Below are positions 49,301 to 61,059 of a stretch of DNA of 64,000 nucleotides, piece by piece. Numbering within the stretch: position 1 is the first letter of the stretch; the number at the start of each line of letters is the position of its first letter. Origin of the DNA: Apostichopus japonicus (lineage: Eukaryota; Echinodermata; Holothuroidea; Aspidochirotida; Stichopodidae); NCBI RefSeq assembly GCF_037975245.1, contig NC_092577.1, positions 9,151,013 through 9,215,012 of the forward strand. Direction: 5' to 3'. The position numbers and the translations under genes were made by a program. Under the pieces are notes generated by a model. That model saw nothing but the letters and a program-made list of their open reading frames with translations. It was not told the DNA's origin and made no database searches.

Positions 49301-51285
49301 GTAAAGGCCCCAAATTATAGGCATGCTATAAATTGCTAAAAATTTTTCAAAAGTACTTTCCTGGAGGTAACCATATTTGAATTTCTGGCATACAGCATAC
49401 CTTTATGCTAGTTTTGCATGTCATATTGTATACACAATGCAAAATGTACCTGTTAAACTGTCACAAGGTAATTTCTAATAAAAAGTATGTACTCTTATTT
49501 ACTGTATTTTAATGATTGCTAAAACAAGAATATAGACAAATGAGCTCTTGCATTACATGATCATACCATACAAAATATGTAATATAGCCTACCCCTGTCT
49601 CAAAGTGAAACAAGTTCTGAAACTTTTGTCTGGTTGACAATATTTCCACCATTCTGTCAAGGTGTTGGTCTAGTGAAGAAAAGAAAGTGCTCTCCAGAGC
49701 AAGGTTGCTTAACCTCGAAAACTCAGCCTTCAACTGAAAGAATAAAATGAGAAATGCAGAAAACAATATTAAATTAAGTTTGCCCCATGAAAAGAAGATA
49801 GCTCCCTTTAGAGAGCAATATTATAGAAAGCCATTTCCAAGGTGAGAGTATAAATGCAACTTGTAAATGCATTTGTCAGTAGTAGTCAAACTGCCAATTG
49901 GAAATCTGGGTAAGACCACATATAATATACAGTTATAAACTAATTTTACAGGTATTTAGTGCATATATCAGTAACAAAAACAATTAGTAATGGTGACTGA
50001 CATCCATGGGTTAAAAAATACATCTACCGGCTAATTGCTGATCAGATCACCCTGTTGCACCATATTAGACCACATACTTAGCTTCTCTTTTTTCTGTAAT
50101 TTAACAAAATTTTATACATAAGAAATAAAACATCTCCAACACCAATCACCCACTGTCATTACTTTTACTACTCATTATAATACACTGCAGCTACTATATC
50201 ATGAAAAATACAAAACGAAATGTCCAATTTTAGTGAGGGAGACAGCACCCTCACTAAGTTAATGAACAATTAAGGAACTTTCAACTTACTTCACTGGGAA
50301 GAAATAAGGCGGGCCATCTTTCTACCATTTCGTGGACGGCTGGCGCCTTTAAGACCAGGTCCTGTCTACGGTATGCATAGGTCCTCATCATCATATTTTT
50401 AATCTTGTTCATGTCCCTGTTTCTCTTTTGAACTTCTGCGCAAATGTTTTCTCGATAAAACTCCATACTTGTTGCATCTTCTCCAATTGGAATGTCTGGT
50501 AAGTAATTTATTTCTGCTCTCTTTGGCTTTTTGTGTTTTGATGAAGACGTTCCAGGGTAGGAGCGCTTCCTTGAGTTAACATTTAGTTCCATGCAGTTCA
50601 ACTTTCTCATTTTTGCTCTAAGATTACCCATCTTAAATTTGATGCTGTTAAGCATTTCATCATAGCCAGAGGAACTTCCCTTTTCAGCCAAACAAGGATA
50701 GGTCCTCATGATTGCTTTTGCTACTTCAGTGTATTCCATGTGTGTTGGATAAGCTTTGTACTCCCAAATGCGGTTAGCAATCGCATCAAGGAACTGACTT
50801 TTGTGATCTTTGCTTAAGTCAAGCTTCTTTCCTTCTGACAGATACTTTCTATTACCATCTTCAAAAACCAGTTCCAGCTCTGGGCCCACTTTAGGTACCT
50901 GAAAGACCTCTGGCCAACACCCTTGTCTCAGTTTGGCTTCTACAGACTGTATGTCATCATTTGAACTAACACTCATAGTGTTATGTGAGCTTCCAAATGA
51001 ACCGACAGATGACAGTGAGGGTGTACTACTCCGATAGCACTGATCTTCAGCAATTTCAGTGTATATCACGTGGACAGATGCACATGTCTCTGGTAAATCA
51101 TTTGCATTAGTCAGATTCACCATCTCACCTCCAAAGTCTGGATCAGCATATTGCAAAGTGAAACTGCCTTCAAGGCTTAACTTATCTTTCAAAGTTTCCA
51201 TAAGATTTTCAACAGAATCTGGACGTTGCTAAAGGGACACCTTCTGTATGTCCTTTGGTGACAAAACTACCCTCAATTTGTACAT
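46368..51285 (-). CDS. PB1-like / SAMD3-like transposon accessory protein, four exons, with an early in-frame TAG
   Basis: Exons read on the minus strand: first, ending at 50290 (GAA|GTAAGT); then 49733-49593 (acceptor TTCTTTCAG, donor GGG|GTAGGC), 47581-47501 (acceptor TATTTTCAG, donor GAG|GTAAAA) and 46664-46368 (acceptor TTTCTTGAAG, stop). All junctions are phase 0. The family start would be ATG 51285 (MYKLRVVLSPKDIQ, a first PB1 strand), but a TAG at 51231-51229 interrupts it. The next in-frame ATG is 51201, giving 476 residues. Visible family hallmarks are LEGSFTLQYADPDFGGEM (PB1-like), FLDAIANRIWEYKAYPTHME, KHKKPKRAEINYLPDIP, MVERWPALFLPSE, RTAVLRCIPDYF and a C-terminal LTAKLQSFKNKL. 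The function is unknown; related multicopy genes in fish and invertebrates are annotated SAMD3-like. It is co-oriented with and downstream of the transposase. Confidence 0.8.
48115..49153. mobile_element. hAT-like MITE nested in an intron of the accessory gene
   Basis: The ends TAGGGCTGTGCGCGATTAAT and (complement) TAGAGTTGTGCGTTCGCGCT are inverted and rich in ATTAATCG. The flanks GTAGGTAT (48107-48114) and GTAGGAAT (49154-49161) match at 7 of 8. Inside, a unit of about 104 bp with AACAGGTGTCTAGACCG is tandemly duplicated (from 48219 and 48323). There is no transposase. Confidence 0.9.
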
Positions 51286-51615
51286 TGTATCAATTTCTGA
51301 GCAATCCTATGCATGAAAAGAGAAAAATGTAAGTGAGTGAGAGGCTGGCTATATCATTTCGTACACTCCCCTTAGAATTACAGTACTGTACCAAATACTG
51401 TAGTAATATTTTAGCAGTAAGTGCAACAACCCATTCAGCTGCAGTATCCTAATGCACTGCATAAATATGCAGTATGGCAGCATATCTACTGTACATCTAC
51501 TCTTGGCTACTTGCATGGGTAGATATTTTGCATGTAAATGTCATCCAAGTACTGCATCTTTCAACGTTAAGTAAGGCTCATGCTTTATCACAGACAACTC
51601 AACTTAGGGTAACTC

Positions 51616-54300
51616 CTATTGTTCTTCATGTATATCTACAAAGTGTTTCAACACAACCACTTTAGCTTCTCTGATAGTGTAGGAAGTTAGAGGGTAGTAA
51701 TCTTTAAGATTACCTGGACTAACTACTTGATAGTTTTCAGTCTCTGTCACTTTGTATGCTCCAATATGGCTTTGATAAATAGATTTATGCAATTTTACTA
51801 CAAGCCATCCTTTGTTTTTATCAACAATAATAGTTTGTATATTTGCTAGTACAGAATGACCACTATCACTGCCAATCACAACAAACATATCTTTACCATA
51901 GTCTGTTCCCTCAAACTTGATGGTATCTGTGACTGAAACCGTTGATGAAGACATAATTTCACTTGGTATTGCTGTGACAATGTTTTCTGAAAGAAGTGAC
52001 ACATTTAAACCTGTCATGTTTTCTACCACAACAGATTGACCAAAATAATAAGGTGATGCCAGATAGTATGCTGCCATCAACTGGTGTCGAGTTGACAGGG
52101 ATACAAGTATATTTTTGAAGTTGTTCACGTTGCGAACAATTCTTTTAAAAAAGTTGTGCTTAGCCTCAAACCTTATTGTAGAGACTTTAACAAGAGGTCC
52201 AAACATTTTAATTTCTTCCGTGTAATGTTCAATGAAATGATGTTTTGGTTTTAGAGCTTTACCTGGAAACGCCTTAGTGAATTGATGTTTGTGATCATGA
52301 ATTTTGGCATCTAAGCTAGTGATCATTTCTTCTGTAAATACTGGACTGTGCACTAACTCCACAATATCTTTCAGAGAAAGTAATACATCCCAAACCATAT
52401 CATTCTGTGGTACATGTTCTCCTACCAACAATGGAAGCAGGCGTATCAGTGTCCAATTTTCACTCTGATTTCCACCAATAGTATTTTTTGACCTAAAGTT
52501 TGTACCAATAATTTGAGGTTGATTGACCTTGTCAGTAAATTTGTACTGAAAATGTCTGATCCTGGCATTCAGACAATCTAAGGTAAAGTATTTTCTTCCT
52601 ATGAAGTAAGCAAGACACAGAGCCATTTCATATGGTACAATGCCCTCCAGGCAGTCATGAGATACATCAAACGGAAGACCGTTGGTGGCATGGAAACCCT
52701 GCAAGTACTTATGAAGAACACAATCACGTTTTACACCATAAACCTTAGAAACTGATGCGTCATCTTCAACCTGCTGAATATGATAACTGAAGTTCTCCTT
52801 GTTACGCTTAACACACTTATCCAACTGAAAATGTACATCCTGGATATCTGAATTGGTAGCCATACAGGCTCTGCATGGCCTCAAAACATTAGGTCCAAAA
52901 CTTTCCATGAACCCACCAAACTGATGAGCACCAAGGTTGTCAGAAGAAACATATACCACAGTTCCTTTGAGATTCTCTCCTAAAGACTCAATAAACACAC
53001 CTTCATTTTCAATAAATGATAAGTCTTGCCAAAGCTGTAGAAGAGACTTTTCAAATCCAAATTCTTTTACATGAATAGACTTTACTAATGCTGCTAGTTG
53101 AATGACATGAAGCTGTGACCGGAACTTAGCTGGTATATCGGCTAACACCCAGTAGACAGCCAAAATTTTGTGTTTCTTTTTTGACGTACCCAATGGGTTA
53201 CAAACCTCAAATTCATCCATATACAGGCCAATAGCAAGTCTGAAATCCCCATTTTCAAAGAAAGGATTAGTTTTATAAACGCTGCCATCTTTAAAAGAGC
53301 AATACTTTTGTGAAGTTTCTTCATTTAATAAAACCTTATCCATCACATCTGTTCTCTGCAAAAGCTTCTGAATCATTGTAGGCACAGAAATATAAACCAT
53401 AGTACATGTTTTGCCATTTACTTTCCCTAAAATAAACTCTTTGGCATTCACAACTGGGAAATTTAACTGAAAAAATTTCCTTCTCAGTTTATGAGTAGAC
53501 AGAACACCATATTTGTTTCCACGTTGAAGACGTGCAATCATGGGAGCTTCTGTCATTACAACATCTGTTACTGCCTGCATAATATCTTGCATTATGTTCT
53601 GTTGCTGCATAAAAACTTTACTCAACTGGGACTGAATGATAGGTCTTGACAAGAAATGCATTTCAACAAGTTCATCTACTATCTGCTGAATAGTGGAAAC
53701 TGGTACATGAAAAACTGATTCCAGCTTTAACATGAACAAGGCAATTCTTTTCGTGAATACCTCATCTATGTCAGAGTCATGATCAACTATCATATCCTCA
53801 TTCAAGTCTTCAGTATCTTCTATTATTTGATCTGAGCTAAACGTATCACTCCCAACAATACTTAAGGTGTCGTCTCTGAATAAACATTCATCCTTCAGCT
53901 GATTAGTTGAGTCATTTCTATGTAATCGGCTCTTATGTGAAGAATATGATGTAAGCACATTAGTTTCGAAGAAACACTCTTTAAATGGACACTGGATTTT
54001 TTCAAACACTTTCAGATGTCTGTTTAGGTGACTAAATAAATTTTCAACTCTGTGATGGCAGACACTGCACTTATACGTTATTTCACTAGTCTTATGGGAA
54101 GCTGTGAGTGTGACAGTCTTATGATTCTTTGTCATGTGAGCTTTTAACCCACCAAGACTTTTTGACATGACAAGGCAATCCTTGTAAAGGCATGGAAAAG
54201 AAAGGTGCCTTCCCTGATGAGGATGGCTAAATCTGTAATGTCTTAATAAGCGAACTCGCCTGTCACAAGAGAAATTACAAATTTTACACTTCCATTCCAT
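51616..54300 (-). CDS. C2H2 zinc-finger DDE-like transposase (CMC-like), intact
   Basis: An uninterrupted 894-residue frame starts at the ATG at 54300. The N-terminal 130 residues hold four C2H2-type fingers (cysteines and histidines near 5-26, 37-60, 78-95 and 104-127), probably for DNA binding. An acidic linker follows (about 155-180). The core has candidate catalytic acids in LYMDEFEVCNPLG (D362), VSSDNLGAHQFGGF (D454) and DVSHDCLEGIVP (E552), with a C-x2-C knuckle CRACM (476-479) between the second and third. LKPKHHFIEHY (683-693) and RFEAKHNFFKR (710-720) are further family motifs. The domain order, the cysteine knuckle and the CACTG ends resemble CMC-type transposases. No stop or frameshift is seen, so the enzyme may be active or recently so. 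The PB1-like gene begins about 330 bp downstream on the same strand. Confidence 0.85.
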   Translation of the reverse strand: MEWKCKICNFSCDRRVRLLRHYRFSHPHQGRHLSFPCLYKDCLVMSKSLGGLKAHMTKNHKTVTLTASHKTSEITYKCSVCHHRVENLFSHLNRHLKVFEKIQCPFKECFFETNVLTSYSSHKSRLHRNDSTNQLKDECLFRDDTLSIVGSDTFSSDQIIEDTEDLNEDMIVDHDSDIDEVFTKRIALFMLKLESVFHVPVSTIQQIVDELVEMHFLSRPIIQSQLSKVFMQQQNIMQDIMQAVTDVVMTEAPMIARLQRGNKYGVLSTHKLRRKFFQLNFPVVNAKEFILGKVNGKTCTMVYISVPTMIQKLLQRTDVMDKVLLNEETSQKYCSFKDGSVYKTNPFFENGDFRLAIGLYMDEFEVCNPLGTSKKKHKILAVYWVLADIPAKFRSQLHVIQLAALVKSIHVKEFGFEKSLLQLWQDLSFIENEGVFIESLGENLKGTVVYVSSDNLGAHQFGGFMESFGPNVLRPCRACMATNSDIQDVHFQLDKCVKRNKENFSYHIQQVEDDASVSKVYGVKRDCVLHKYLQGFHATNGLPFDVSHDCLEGIVPYEMALCLAYFIGRKYFTLDCLNARIRHFQYKFTDKVNQPQIIGTNFRSKNTIGGNQSENWTLIRLLPLLVGEHVPQNDMVWDVLLSLKDIVELVHSPVFTEEMITSLDAKIHDHKHQFTKAFPGKALKPKHHFIEHYTEEIKMFGPLVKVSTIRFEAKHNFFKRIVRNVNNFKNILVSLSTRHQLMAAYYLASPYYFGQSVVVENMTGLNVSLLSENIVTAIPSEIMSSSTVSVTDTIKFEGTDYGKDMFVVIGSDSGHSVLANIQTIIVDKNKGWLVVKLHKSIYQSHIGAYKVTETENYQVVSPGNLKDYYPLTSYTIREAKVVVLKHFVDIHEEQ

Positions 54301-55198
54301 TTTTGTGTCTTGAGCTCTTGACTCTTGTATGCGTCAAGCTATGACTAAATTCATTGTGTTGATGTTTGTTTATCCTTAACTTTACAGTATGACAACGTAC
54401 CGGTCGGTAAGTTGGTAATACGTACATACCGTACCATCTGTGGAATGTTTGGCGAATACACAGTGTACTGAGCTAGCGCGCGACGAAGATCAGATTTCAA
54501 GTAGAAACAACCACACGTTGTTGTTATTTTTACCGACAGTTGCAAATAATGAGGACTTGGCCAACTAATGAAATTCAACTGTGATGCCCTAACTTTCAGC
54601 TAGTTAAACTTACAGTAGTTGATAGCTCACCGCAACAATTCGGTGAAAAAGGCAGGCTAAATATAACTCATTTAAATTTGCTAATCAGTATACAGTATTA
54701 ACCACCCGAGCTCATGCTGATGAACCGAACCTGTCTTACACTGCGCAACTGTTAATGGTTAGGCCTAGCTGTAAAGCTCTATAGCCTACCCTAATGCACA
54801 GCCTACGTTCAACGTGAAATGGAGCTTATCAAGTTTGTCCGCTAGGCTGTTGAAATAGTAACTTTTCTAATCCAATTCAATCACGCGGATAATTTCATGC
54901 TGCAAGTTTTAAACTTTGACTTGGGCTAATTTTAACAACATATTTCAGGTTCATTCGAATCTCTGCGAATATCATTACTGTATTGAGCATTAATAAGTCT
55001 AAATACGAACCGTAAATCCTCCAAGACTTCGAAAAAGAAATGTCTTGATACTCGACCATGGCAAGTTGAAACAACGATATCTTCATACGTTGATCTACGT
55101 TTCCGCATAAAACTTACGTAAACCATGTTGTAACGCTTATTTTAACATTATTGAGTCATCCTGACTGTCATTACCCTTGTTCAGAAAGCTCATCTACC
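54301..55198 (-). other. 5' leader of the 11.2-kb transposon
   Basis: It lies between the right terminal repeat and the transposase ATG. It contains a short open frame starting MVYVSFMRKRRSTYEDIVV (55126-54932), which also has an internal GTAAGT and might be part of a spliced leader. I do not recognise the product and cannot support it as a gene. Confidence 0.3.
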
Positions 55199-55217
55199 GG
55201 TTGGGTTTTACAGTGTA

Positions 55218-56860
55218 TACACTAGGCAGCAACTAAACTTCAGCGTAAAACAGGCACTTATACTCTCTCTTTCAATACTAAAATATATCATTAATACAAA
55301 GTCATGAAATTAACTATTCTGTACAGAGACTTATCTTGTACCACAATGGAGATGGAGGGCAGGGGAGATGCAGAGGAGTAGCTACGAGAGGGGAATAGAC
55401 CCTCAAATATTTGTCTGCCACCCTCTGAAAGAATAAAACCTGGAATGATAGAGGTATACAATATATATCAACAATGGTTGTCTAGGTTACCTTTTTTTCT
55501 GTTTTTGTTGGTTTTAGCTGGCAACATCTGCTCCAACTGTTATTACAAAGTACGGACTATAATTTGTAAGGGTATTACGGTGGCTGAGAAGGAACATTGA
55601 TGTCACATAAATTATGTTAACAGATGCTTTGTCGAATTTACTCTGCTTACCTCGACTCTTGACTATCATTCCCGAAAAGAAAGATGACTTTACATGTTGA
55701 AATTGTGTGGTTTTATTTCTGATATTTGATTTTTTTATAGAACAATTTAAACTGATATCACAAACTTTCGACGCTTTATCGACATTGTTACGTTTATCAT
55801 GAAGTTTTGACGCTTATCTAGAAATGTTGACACCAAACGTAAACTGAGAATATGAATTAAATAAATATCGATCATTTGATTAAATCGCACTTTTTCGCTA
55901 ACAAAGGATCCAGCCAAATGACTCAGTAATGTCTCAAAGTACAAACGCAAATGAGTGTAGCTATTGTCGTCGACACTGAAGAATGTCACAAAATGTACGT
56001 CTTGATCTAACAAGTGAACTAAGAAAGAAGTGATAATGCACCCCTCCCTTCCAGCACCCATTCCGACTCACACTTCTCCCTTTGGCACTCAATGTATCCA
56101 GCCTGTCGGTGCAACGAATGTCACCTTGATCAAGAACACTCCGTCTTCCACGCTTCCCTATTCCATGATACTAAACTACTGAGTGTACAGGGCTTTGCGC
56201 TGAATGTTAGGAGATATAGAACAGCGACCGTTTATAACCATCACACCTCACCCCCTCCCATCACTAGTTATTCCACGAAACTTGAAGACATTACAATGTG
56301 ACAATCATCTCCTGTTTAAGTGATATACAGTTGTGATGTTACAGAGCACGTGACGTGTCTCCATGCTGTGGGTCACATGTTTCATCTTACATTGAGTGAA
56401 ATATAGGCTTACTGTGTACCATGGAAACTGTGTACAACTATTACATTGTATGCAAATACTAACAACATCAAACAATCAGACAAGTCGTTCCAGGCCTTAG
56501 GGAGACGAGACGGGTAAATCAACAGTTGAATAAACAAGAGCAGCAATGCAGCTGTATCTCCATCTATATTATTTCCACCGATGTAAAATGCTATTGAAAC
56601 ATTTCTTGAGAAATAAATCAAGGTGATACGTCTCAAGTAACTCGCCTAGTTGAGCTGTCAGTGTTTTTTGCATCGGTATCCATGCATATCAGCAGTTCCA
56701 GACCAAATGAGCCTACAACTATATAGCAAACCATGTCAATAAAGCTGCTGCAGTTAATAAGATAAACTTCCTGTGAACTTTGATGATAATAACCAAATTT
56801 GCTCCAATGACCTTATGTACGAAGTTTCATGTTGATCTAACAATTACGGTTTATTTCACT
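55218..56860. other. Region without recognised gene
   Basis: Unique-looking AT-rich DNA. Open frames on both strands (for example 56061-55747) lack recognisable motifs or convincing splice sites. Confidence 0.3.
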
Positions 56861-56867
56861 ATCTAGA

Positions 56868-56979
56868 GTGAGGTTATATATAGAATAATCAACGCTCTGA
56901 GTTTAATACAAGCGAAGCCAGAGTGCATCCAGCGATAGCATTAAACACAGAGCGTTGATTATTCGTTAGATAACCTCAC
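56868..56979. repeat. 112-bp imperfect palindrome (hairpin or mini fold-back)
   Basis: GTGAGGTTATATATAGAATA continuing through ATCAACGCTCTG and GTTTAATAC pairs with the complementary ATTAAACACAGAGCGTTGAT, ending ATAACCTCAC. The loop is about 30 bp. It could be a tiny MITE. Confidence 0.8.
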
Positions 56980-57039
56980 GATAAGACCAATCAAATTTTG
57001 AGAATGAATGTCTAGTAAAATGACCTCCCCATTTTGCAG

Positions 57040-59700
57040 CAAGAAATGTTAGCTAAAGGTACCAAGTTTCATGTTGATCCAACAATGTCTAGTAATTTGA
57101 CCTCAAATTTTCAACACATTTACAAGTACAGAAATGACATAGTCGTAATTGTTTGTTTTATAGGCTCGTTTTATTTCAACACTATTGTAGAGATGGCTGA
57201 TAGAACTATAAACATAAAAATAAAGAAGAACAAATGATGTAAAAGGAATATAAAAAGAAACTTAAAACAACAATTTCATAGTCTGTCTAAAGACTAAATG
57301 GCAGGAATGTGTTGGATATCACATGTCGGCAAGGTGATATAAATTTTTTAGTTGAAATACAGGTGACTTTTGGAGCACACATGATAAATAAGTACTATTT
57401 TGGGGGAAAGAATCGGTTGAGAAGACTGGGGAAGTATAAAATGATATGTTGTGAAAGTAAAAGCCCCCCTCCGGTTTGTTCTCTCTGAATAAATATCATG
57501 CACAGCCGCCACTGATTGTGGACCTATCCACCATAAATGAAGTTTGACCATAGCTGTGCTTCATGTGCAAAAATTAATTTGAACCTCTCTTATTACTGGA
57601 TTACTGGAACAATAAATAAACAATACGGGTAGACTAGTTCCTTGAGACTGCCCAAGATAATGAAAGGTATAAGTGAATACTGCAAGTAATAACCAGAAAT
57701 CTGTAAACACCGCATTTTTGAATGGTGGTGTTCACAAACAGAATGAGGTCACTACTGAAAAAAAATACCATTCATCTAGATGTACTGAGTTGTTACATGG
57801 GCATGTTCAACAGAGGTCAAGAATACAGGTCTTGTAGTACCTGTATTCATACCTACAGGAAGACATCCTGACACACAATCATGATTGCATAGATTATTTG
57901 AGCCTCTGGCAAGGAATACAAAATAATTTATTTGGAAATAGACAATTTGATAAGACTGGAATTATGATGTGTAGTGAATAACTTCAGTAAAAAACCTTGT
58001 ACATGAATATGTTTCACTTTGTATTTACACAGCTGTCTTTTGCATATAGTTTCAAAAGGAAGAAGTGTATTACATGTTATGGAAAACCGTGTCTAATGGA
58101 ACAGTAATAGTTTGTAAAAACGAATGTTTAATCTGCTTACACAGATGACCAAATAACAGGGGCTACTTTTGTAAAAACAAACAATGTCTGGTCATGAGCA
58201 AAATTGCACTACGTTTCGCCCCTTCAGAATTTTCATGTGATGAAATTTCGTACAACACAAACGTACCAAACCACCTACCAATGCCATCAAAACAAGTTTG
58301 ATCAAAATCGGACATGCAGTTGCCGAGATATTGACATTTTAGAGAATTCCCTCTAAGCCTTGCCCACTCATAAATATTCATGATATTGGAACCAAAATAA
58401 ATAGAGATAGTCTACTAATGATGGGCAACTTCTGTACCAAGTATGACCTCAATCCACTTTGAAGTGCCGAGAAAACCTACTTAAAAGCTTTTTTGTCACA
58501 TACCCATACACGCACTCATGATTGCATAGATTCCTACGGCTCGAGCCCCTGGTTGTCAGTTTCTTATTTTGACTTGCTAACTATACACCTGTAGAAACAG
58601 GGTAAACTGTTTATCTTTGACTTTATTTTCTATTGTCAATTGACATTGAAGCGGAGTCATGTTAATAAGGTCAAAGCCAGTGACTTCGAGAAGGCTGGGA
58701 TTATACAGATGACCAAATATTGGTCAATCAGGGGACAATTTTGTCCAGAAATAACCTCTAGTCATCAGTTTCTTATTTGGACTTTCAACTATACTGCTGT
58801 AGTAACAGGATACTCGAACTGAATCTTCTTGACCTTATCTCCTTCCACTGTCAATTGGACATTGAAGCGGAGTCATGTCAATAAGGTCAAGGCCAGAGAC
58901 TGCGAGCAGACTGGAAGGTAGGTCGAAGGTGTTCCCGCATTCTGTGATGATGGAGATATTGTCTGTCTGAAATTTAAGAAGAAATAAATGTAAATAAACT
59001 AGGGCAGATGAATTTGTTTCCTTGGTACGAGAATCACTGAAGATAATGTGTCTCCTTCTAAGGACAGGGAGAAGGTTGTTGGACACAGTTCGGAAGGTAC
59101 ACTTGCATGTTTACTGATAATCATCGATCAGCAAAAGGCGACAGAGGCGTGTTTGGAGAAGTTTCAAGCTGAAATTCAAATCAAGTTTTACTGTCCCCTG
59201 GTCAGAGCAGATATGATATGAACCAGGGTACATTTTTAGTTGCGGGAGAGCAGCTTAAGAAATCATCATGTCTCTCCTTCTGTTATTCTGTTCCTTTTTC
59301 TTTTGTTCCTTGTTTGTAACAAACGTTCATAACTCAAAAAGTATTGAATGGAATTGGATCAAACTTGATACACATATGTTAGGATGTGTCATAGATCAAA
59401 ACTCTTTGGGCCCTATAAGTGTTTAGGCCCTGGCATTTTTGAGGCTCAAACTAGACATTGCTGGATGAACATGAAACTTGGTACATGTAGTCTACATTTC
59501 GTGCTGAAAATTCTGAGCGTCACCAGGGGTCATTTGAGGTCAAATTACCAGACATTGTTGGATCAACATGAAACTTAGTACATTGTGCTGAAAATTTGCA
59601 GGTCAATTTTTTGGTCACCAGAAGCAAATTACTAGACATTGTTGAATCAACATGAAACTTGGTATATGAACATGTAACTTCGTACATATAGTCAACATTT
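57040..59700. repeat. Dispersed 'TTGTTGGATCAACATGAAAC' repeats and a local duplication
   Basis: The motif GACATTGTTGGATCAACATG with AAACTTGGTAC recurs, diverged, at about 57072, 59453, 59550 and 59635 and in partial form at 56826. Separately, 58545-58700 and 58761-58916 are diverged direct copies sharing CATTGAAGCGGAGTCATG and AATAAGGTCAA. No gene is supported. Confidence 0.65.
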
Positions 59701-60272
59701 GGTGGCAACTATTTCGAAGGTAATTTGGAGGCCATCAATTAAGAGTCTTATTGAAAATAAAGGGCTATGGCCCTGGCCACAAAAGACCCTTAGTTGACCT
59801 TTGATCTTAAATTCATGAACAACCTAAAAGTAACACTTCCACAGTAGTATCGTGACAAATCCTGAACATTGTACCATGAAATCTGTAGGTATGAGCTAAA
59901 AATGATATATATGAATCTTGGTTCACAGAGTTTCATTTAATGCTTGAATTTGAGGTCACCAGATTGAGAACAAATCACAGAATATTGTTGAACATTGGAC
60001 TGATTGTTAATGGTCCGCAGCTACCAAGATATTTCTGATTGTTTTACAGAAATTCAAAACAAAGGTAACGGAAGGCTGTTTTTTCTTCCAAAACTTTCAA
60101 TTTGCTGTTAACCTACAACTGAACCATATCTGATTTTAACTTGAGTAGTAGGGTGGTGTTTTGTTCAAATTTCTATTAAATATGGTGATTGGTGAGGATG
60201 TCAATTTTCTTGTAAGGAAGGACACTAATGCTCATGTGTGATGATGAAATTATCTATGTCAATTGAACTTAC

Positions 60273-60334
60273 TCTTCGTTATCTATTCCAATGATGGTGT
60301 AGGTTGCTTCGGCTGAAACTTGTTTTCCTGTTAT
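60273..60334 (-). CDS. Orphan exon-like segment, product not recognised
   Basis: A 62-nt stretch follows a good acceptor (TTCTTCACAG) and ends at a strong donor (GA|GTAAGTT). Only one frame is open, encoding ITGKQVSAEATYTIIGIDNE. A possible last exon starts at 58980 after AAATTTCAG. A possible 5' exon at 62885-62729 (IFTKSNSPVKES, donor G|GTAAGT) does not join in a compatible phase. I see no known motif; it may belong to a gene or to a transposon. Confidence 0.3.
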
Positions 60335-61059
60335 CTGTGAAGAAATTGGAAAATAGTTGTCATGAGCATTTTTGTTCATGTGTTTATGGTTTACTGGTTT
60401 TGATTGTTGAGTTAGCTTTATAATTTGTTGTATTATATTATAGACAGGAGCTGAAAGGCACAATTGAATTTTGATAGTGAAATTTTTGGGGTCATTTGAC
60501 TTGGTTTGGAATGCAGTGTTCAGGGTTGTGCACAATAGAGAGGGCACAATATTAGTACTATAAGAGCATGCATTAAAACTTTCCCGAGCTTTTAAATCAA
60601 GATAAGATATGCTTATAACACTTATTCTTATGGCTCATCAGGTTTTTTAATTAACACTTACAGATTCTCAGGAGTACAGAGTACAAAGACTACATAAGAC
60701 TCTTTCATTAAAGTCATATATACTACAATGGGTGTAACAAGTTAATGAGAAAATGTAGTTTCTCACCACACTGAAATCACTACAATACTTTAAAAAACTT
60801 CTTTTGGAAAAAATCATTTAAAAATAGTATTTTTCAACAGACTTCAGCATCACTCCGTAATGATGTGGAAATAGTTTATTAGTATGTACATCACATGGGA
60901 GTCTATATATTTTGAAGGAAAAAGTTAAAAATTAACCTGGCAGGTGGTAGTTTCCAAAAATGTGTCAGGCGGCCATTTAAAAAATTAAAGAAGGGCCTCC
61001 TAATATTTTTTCAATTGGTCTAAACAGAGACAATACAAACTGAAATAAACATCTTTGAA

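Larger units (their letters stand above)
44046..55215 (-). mobile_element. 11.2-kb CACTG-ended DNA transposon with transposase and accessory gene
   Basis: The left end CACTGTAAAACCCAAC (44046-44061) is exactly repeated inverted at 55200-55215, and TA flanks both sides (44044-44045, 55216-55217). Near the left end a 17-bp sequence GAGGTAACCCGCTGCCT (44086-44102) recurs inverted at 44424-44440. On the minus strand it carries a zinc-finger/DDE-like transposase (54300-51616), then a PB1-like accessory gene (51285-46368). The start codon of the transposase lies about 0.9 kb from the right end. The CACTG ends point to the CMC (CACTA/Mirage/Chapaev) superfamily, and the protein architecture agrees, but the exact family is not established. 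A hAT MITE sits inside an intron of the accessory gene. Confidence 0.85.

Noticed and set aside
53142-53324. Second frame within the transposase gene
   Set aside because: It is a shadow of the 894-residue frame.
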